From: Novosphingopyxis sp042090735 | GTDB lineage: Bacteria; Pseudomonadota; Alphaproteobacteria; Sphingomonadales; Sphingomonadaceae | Assembly: GCA_042090735.1 (NCBI GenBank) | Contig: JBELIU010000098.1 | Coordinates: 1-9,667, forward strand | Length of the DNA stretch: 9,667 bases | Reading direction: 5' to 3' | In this document: piece by piece, positions 6,962 to 9,667 of the stretch | Layout: every line of letters starts with the position of its first letter | How positions within the stretch are numbered: position 1 is the stretch's first letter | Program-made: the position numbers and the translations under genes | Notes under the pieces: generated by a model | Told to the model about the DNA's origin: nothing | What the model saw: only the letters and a program-made list of their open reading frames with translations | Database searches by the model: none

Positions 6962-6992
6962 AAAGGCTGCGGCTTAGACTGGCTCAGCCTTT
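6962..6992 (+). terminator. Possible terminator between the TraB/GumN pair and rplY
   Basis: AAAGGCTG (6962-6969) and CAGCCTTT (6985-6992) form a perfect 8-pair inverted repeat around a 15-base loop, preceded by a run of A and ending in TTTA. The GC core is only five pairs and the T-tract is short. It lies upstream of the rplY promoter and downstream of the lipoprotein gene, where a terminator is expected. The near-symmetry would allow weak action on both strands. Confidence 0.42.
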
Positions 6993-7027
6993 ACGGCTCT
7001 GTAGAGCGCTCGGCTTCCAGCAGTGCA

Positions 7028-7042
7028 GCGGGGTGCCCCCGC
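7028..7042. repeat. GC-rich perfect hairpin just upstream of the rplY promoter
   Basis: GCGGGG-TGC-CCCCGC is a perfect six-pair inverted repeat with a 3-base loop; an alternative outer pairing GTGC (7023-7026) with GCAC (7041-7044) exists. It ends five bases before the proposed -35 element. It could contribute to termination from upstream or be an upstream binding site; no T-tract follows. Confidence 0.4.
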
Positions 7043-7046
7043 ACCC

Positions 7047-7075
7047 TTGCCTTTCGCCGCCTTGCCCACTATAGC
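7047..7075 (+). promoter_or_regulatory. Sigma70-like promoter for rplY
   Basis: TTGCCT (7047-7052) and TATAGC (7070-7075) are separated by exactly 17 bases. They fit a housekeeping -35/-10 pair with a transcription start near 7082, leaving a leader of about 60 bases before the rplY ATG at 7143. The position, spacing and high-demand downstream gene support it; there is no experimental evidence. Confidence 0.55.
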
Positions 7076-7088
7076 GCGCGCCTTCGTG

Positions 7089-7115
7089 CGGCATATTCAT
7101 CCCTGGAGGGTGCCG
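7089..7115 (+). other. Stem-loop in the rplY leader
   Basis: CGGCA (7089-7093) pairs with TGCCG (7111-7115), and CCC (7101-7103) pairs with GGG (7108-7110) around a TGGA loop, with a 7-base bulge on the 5' side. It lies inside the predicted leader, about 28 bases before the start codon. It could be an autoregulatory leader for bL25, since ribosomal protein leaders often are, or chance pairing. Confidence 0.35.
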
Positions 7116-7142
7116 GACGAGCCAACCAACTGGAGAATTACA

Positions 7143-7829
7143 ATGAGCGATCAGCTGACCCTGTCGGCCGAAGCGCGCGAGCGGGCGGGCAAGGGAGCCT
7201 CCCGTGCACTGCGTCGTGAAGGCCGCGTTCCTGCCGTGATCTATGGCAACAAGAAGGACGCCGTGTCCATTCACGTGTCCGAAAAGGAGCTGTTCAAGCT
7301 CCTTATGACCGGCCACTTCATGAACAGCGTTATCGAAGTGACGCTGGACGGCTCCACCGAGCGCACGCTGCCCAAGGATGTCCATTTCGATCCGGTCACC
7401 GATCGCCCGATGCATGTCGACTTCCTGCGTCTCGACAAGAACTCGAAGATCGACGTGAACGTCCCCGTCGTGTTCGTGAATGAGGAAGCATCGCCCGGCC
7501 TGAAGCGCGGCGGCGTGCTGAACGTCGTGCGTCACGAGCTGGAACTGCTCTGCGCCTCCGACAAGATCCCCGGCGAGATCGAGATCGACGTCACCGGCCT
7601 CGAAGTCGGCGATTCGATTCACATCTCGGCGCTTACGCTTCCCGAGGGTTCGGAAAGCGCGATCACGGACCGCGATTTCACCATCGCCACGATCGTCGCA
7701 CCGTCCGCGCTGAAGCGCGAGGAAGGCGAATCCGGCGAGGATGAGGTCACCGAGACCGAAGTGACCGAGCAGAACGCCGACACCGTGATGGGTGAGCAAG
7801 GCGAAGAAGAAGACAAGCCGTCCGAATGA
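7143..7829 (+). CDS. rplY: 50S ribosomal protein L25 (bL25), long CTC/TL5 form
   Basis: bL25 binds 5S rRNA in the large ribosomal subunit; the long form adds a C-terminal beta-domain as in Thermus TL5 and Bacillus Ctc. The product is 228 residues. The N-terminal 5S-binding domain (about 4-95) shows RERAGKGASRALRREGRVPAVIYG (12-35) and PKDVHFDPVTDRPMHVDFLRL. The C-terminal domain (about 100-190) has VPVVFVNEEASPGLKRGGVL, PGEIEIDVTGLEVGDSIHIS and DRDFTIATIVAP. Residues 191-228 form a strongly acidic, low-complexity tail rich in Glu and Thr. The ATG has GGAG seven bases upstream (7132-7135). A longer upstream frame from 7023 is rejected because it crosses the promoter and leader. The stop overlaps the next start in ATGA. 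Confidence 0.96.
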   Translation: MSDQLTLSAEARERAGKGASRALRREGRVPAVIYGNKKDAVSIHVSEKELFKLLMTGHFMNSVIEVTLDGSTERTLPKDVHFDPVTDRPMHVDFLRLDKNSKIDVNVPVVFVNEEASPGLKRGGVLNVVRHELELLCASDKIPGEIEIDVTGLEVGDSIHISALTLPEGSESAITDRDFTIATIVAPSALKREEGESGEDEVTETEVTEQNADTVMGEQGEEEDKPSE

Positions 7830-8233
7830 TCGGACGCTGTCGCAAGATCGTGATCGGGGCGGCGCTCATCGTCGCCCCCTTCATGCTTGCACCGGCTGCC
7901 GCGCAGCAGCAGCCCACCGCGCAGAGCGATTTCTCCTGCTATGCCCTGCTAACCTCGCAGGCCCAGGCCATCGCCCTCAATCAGCGCATCGCACCGGCTC
8001 AGAAGGCCGAGAGGCTGCGCCAGCTCGATATCCTGATCGCCTTCTTTCAGGGCCGCATCAGCCAGCTTCCGGCGCAAGGCGCTCTGGCTATGCTGAACCG
8101 CGGCAAGCAGGTGGTGGTAGTCATGCCGCCGGCAGAGCGTGAGGCGCAGCTGGCGAATTGCACCGCCGTCTACAGTTCGGTCGATGGCTTCACCGGGCAG
8201 CTCGATCAGGGCCTCGATCCCACCGCGCCCTGA
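7826..8233 (+). CDS. Small predicted secreted protein of unknown function
   Basis: The product is 135 residues and matches no family I recognise. It begins MIGRCRKIVIGAALIVAPFML and has a clear Sec signal peptide with probable cleavage after PAAA (about residue 26). The mature part, about 109 residues, looks largely helical and rich in Ala, Gln and Leu, with SDFSCYALLTSQAQAIAL near its start. It has two mature cysteines (Cys38 and Cys112) that could form one disulfide in the periplasm. The ATG overlaps the rplY TGA by 4 bases (ATGA), with no strong Shine-Dalgarno, so translation is probably coupled to rplY. pth follows 42 bases downstream. The coding-like third-position GC and the signal peptide make the frame credible. 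Confidence 0.8.
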   Translation: MIGRCRKIVIGAALIVAPFMLAPAAAQQQPTAQSDFSCYALLTSQAQAIALNQRIAPAQKAERLRQLDILIAFFQGRISQLPAQGALAMLNRGKQVVVVMPPAEREAQLANCTAVYSSVDGFTGQLDQGLDPTAP

Positions 8234-8275
8234 CGCGCATTTTCATCAGACGCTCTCAATCAGGAGGCATCCGTC

Positions 8276-8845
8276 ATGCAGCTATGGGTAGGCCTCGGCA
8301 ATCCGGGCCCGCGTTATGCGCTGCACCGGCACAATGTCGGCTTCATGGCGCTGGACGCCATCGCCGAGATGCACGACTTCCCGTCGCCGTCGAAGAAGTT
8401 CGCCGGCTGGCTGGTCGAAGGGCGCTTCGGTAGCGAGAAAATCCTGTGCCTGAAGCCCGCCACCTTCATGAACGAGAGCGGCCAGAGCGTCCGCCAGGCG
8501 ATGCGCTTCTACAATCTGGAGCCCGCCGACGTCACCGTCTTCCACGACGAGCTGGACCTTCAGGAATTCAAACTTAAGGTGAAGACCGGCGGCGGGCATG
8601 CCGGCCATAACGGCCTGCGCTCGATCGATGCGCATATCGGCGCAGACTTTCGCCGCGTACGCATCGGCATCGGCCATCCCGGCTCCAAAGAGCGCGTGAA
8701 CGGGCATGTGCTCGGCAATTTCGCGAAGACCGAGATGGACGATCTTGCCGATATGCTCGGTGCCATCGGTGCGGAGGCCGAATGGCTTGCGCGCGGCGAA
8801 GATGCCCGCTTCATGAGCGAAATTGCCGTCAGAATGCAGGGCTGA
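8276..8845 (+). CDS. pth: Peptidyl-tRNA hydrolase
   Basis: Pth hydrolyses the ester bond of peptidyl-tRNA released from stalled or aborted ribosomes, recycling tRNA in the cytoplasm; it is generally essential. The product is 189 residues, close to the family's usual 190-195. Active-site and substrate residues are visible: GLGNPG with Asn9, RHNVGF with catalytic His19, KPATFMNESG with Asn66, VFHDELDL with Asp91, and GGGHAGHNGLRS with His111/Asn112. RRVRIGIGHPG and VNGHVLGNF are also typical. AGGAGG (8262-8267) lies eight bases before the ATG, a near-consensus site. Pth commonly sits next to rplY in bacteria; here a small secreted protein gene lies between them. The gene ends 12 bases from the convergent NDH-2 gene. 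Confidence 0.97.
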   Translation: MQLWVGLGNPGPRYALHRHNVGFMALDAIAEMHDFPSPSKKFAGWLVEGRFGSEKILCLKPATFMNESGQSVRQAMRFYNLEPADVTVFHDELDLQEFKLKVKTGGGHAGHNGLRSIDAHIGADFRRVRIGIGHPGSKERVNGHVLGNFAKTEMDDLADMLGAIGAEAEWLARGEDARFMSEIAVRMQG

Positions 8846-8857
8846 AAAAGCAGGCCT

Positions 8858-9667
8858 TCAGTGCAGTTTCAGCCGTGGCCTCGCGATCCGGCTTACGCGG
8901 CCAAGGAGCAGCATCGCGATGCCGCGCCACCAGCCGTGGATGGCGAGCAGGTGCATGCGATAAAGCGATAGGTAGACGAACCGCGCCAGGCGGCCCTCCA
9001 CCGCCATCTTGCCGCCGACCAGATTGCCCATCAGGCTGCCGACAGTCGAAAACCGGCTCAGCGACACCAGCGATCCGTGGTCCTGGTATTCGAAGCTCTT
9101 CAGCTCCCGTCCCGCCATCAGCGCCAGCAGATTATCATAGACCGTTGCGGCCATCTGATGCGCTGATTGCGCGCGCGGCGGCACGATCTTGTCGCCCTCC
9201 CCCAGCGGGCAGGCGCAACAATCGCCGAGCGCAAAGATGCGGTCATCGTCCAGCGTCTGCAGCGTGCGGCGCACCTCGATCTGATTGCGTTCATTGGTCT
9301 TGAGGTCGAAGTCCGCCAGCATGTCCGGTGCGCGCACCCCGGCGGCCCAGACCATGAGATCCGCCTCGATCCGTTCGCCATCCTTGGTGCACAGGACATG
9401 CGGGCCGGCCTCGCTCACCTGCAGCCCCTCGCGCACATCCACGCCCAGCGCCATCAGCTCGTCCCGCGCGGCGACGGCGAGCTTTTCCGGAAGCGCCGGA
9501 AGGATGCGCGCCCCCGCCTCAATCAGCGTGACCTTAAGGCGGCTGCGGTCGAACACTTCCAGCCCGTAAAAACCAAGCGCCTCGGCCGAGTTATGCAGCT
9601 CCGCGGCCAGTTCCACGCCGGTCGCGCCGCCGCCGATCAAGGGCGAGAGCGCGGAGGAGGCCGACGA
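8858..9667 (-). CDS. ndh: Type II NADH:quinone oxidoreductase (NDH-2), C-terminal part; 5' end outside window
   Basis: NDH-2 is a single-subunit, non-proton-pumping flavoenzyme that passes electrons from NADH through FAD to membrane quinone. About 269 C-terminal residues are visible of roughly 430 expected. Motifs: the NADH-binding Rossmann turn IGGGATGVELAAEL at the right edge, the FAD-associated FALGDCCA (9212-9235), AQSAHQ (9155-9172) matching the AQxAxQ quinone-site motif of NDH-2, GSLVSLSRFSTVG, and the C-terminal membrane-associating segment with LYRMHLLAIHGWWRGIAMLLLG and the basic end RPRLKLH. No stop or plausible start occurs between the Rossmann motif and the right edge, so the gene continues outside. 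It converges on pth with a 12-base gap; only a weak CTGAA/TTCAG pairing spans that junction. A general FAD/NAD(P)-dependent disulfide-type oxidoreductase is less likely given AQSAHQ and the membrane tail. Confidence 0.92.
   Translation of the reverse strand, partial: SSASSALSPLIGGGATGVELAAELHNSAEALGFYGLEVFDRSRLKVTLIEAGARILPALPEKLAVAARDELMALGVDVREGLQVSEAGPHVLCTKDGERIEADLMVWAAGVRAPDMLADFDLKTNERNQIEVRRTLQTLDDDRIFALGDCCACPLGEGDKIVPPRAQSAHQMAATVYDNLLALMAGRELKSFEYQDHGSLVSLSRFSTVGSLMGNLVGGKMAVEGRLARFVYLSLYRMHLLAIHGWWRGIAMLLLGRVSRIARPRLKLH

Noticed and set aside
7023..7142. Upstream extension of rplY from 7023
   Set aside because: It would place coding sequence over the predicted promoter and leader; the ATG at 7143 starts the conserved bL25 domain and has GGAG at proper spacing.

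Overview
The window looks like a chromosomal housekeeping segment from a GC-rich alphaproteobacterium. Sphingomonadales (Sphingomonas/Erythrobacter-like) is my best guess. This rests on the overall style of the proteins, the strong GC bias at third codon positions (which opens long false frames on the opposite strands), and a palindromic repeat encoding PELVEG...STSSARTE that I recall as common in such genomes. No tRNA, rRNA, CRISPR array, transposase, phage gene or plasmid gene is visible. The genus is inference.

Layout. Positions 1-4754 hold a leftward block read on the minus strand: glyQ (GTG start at 4754), glyS overlapping it by 4 bases (ATGA), and, after a 94-base gap, ppdK, which runs off the left edge. 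A 213-base divergent spacer with overlapping inverted repeats (4875-4907) separates this block from a rightward block. The rightward block starts with two tandem TraB/GumN-family genes (4968-5924 and 5988-6890). One product is predicted to be periplasmic and the other a lipoprotein. A 252-base spacer with hairpins and a good sigma70-like promoter precedes rplY (bL25), a small secreted hypothetical protein overlapping rplY by 4 bases, and pth (peptidyl-tRNA hydrolase). A convergent minus-strand type II NADH dehydrogenase gene ends 12 bases after pth and runs off the right edge.

How the genes fit together. GlyQ and GlyS form the tetrameric glycyl-tRNA synthetase. bL25 and Pth also serve translation: 5S rRNA binding and peptidyl-tRNA recycling. 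PPDK interconverts pyruvate and phosphoenolpyruvate, and NDH-2 feeds electrons from NADH to quinone. The TraB/GumN pair and the small exported protein are the poorly understood envelope components.

The window is mostly ordinary. The most unusual signal is a 78-base inverted-repeat element lying in frame inside glyS, which adds about 26 residues to an essential enzyme. Second are the tandem TraB/GumN paralogues, which differ in predicted localisation and both carry a GTGAG/CTCAC hairpin over the stop codon. Third is the unknown exported protein translationally coupled between rplY and pth. I found no convincing new multi-gene system.
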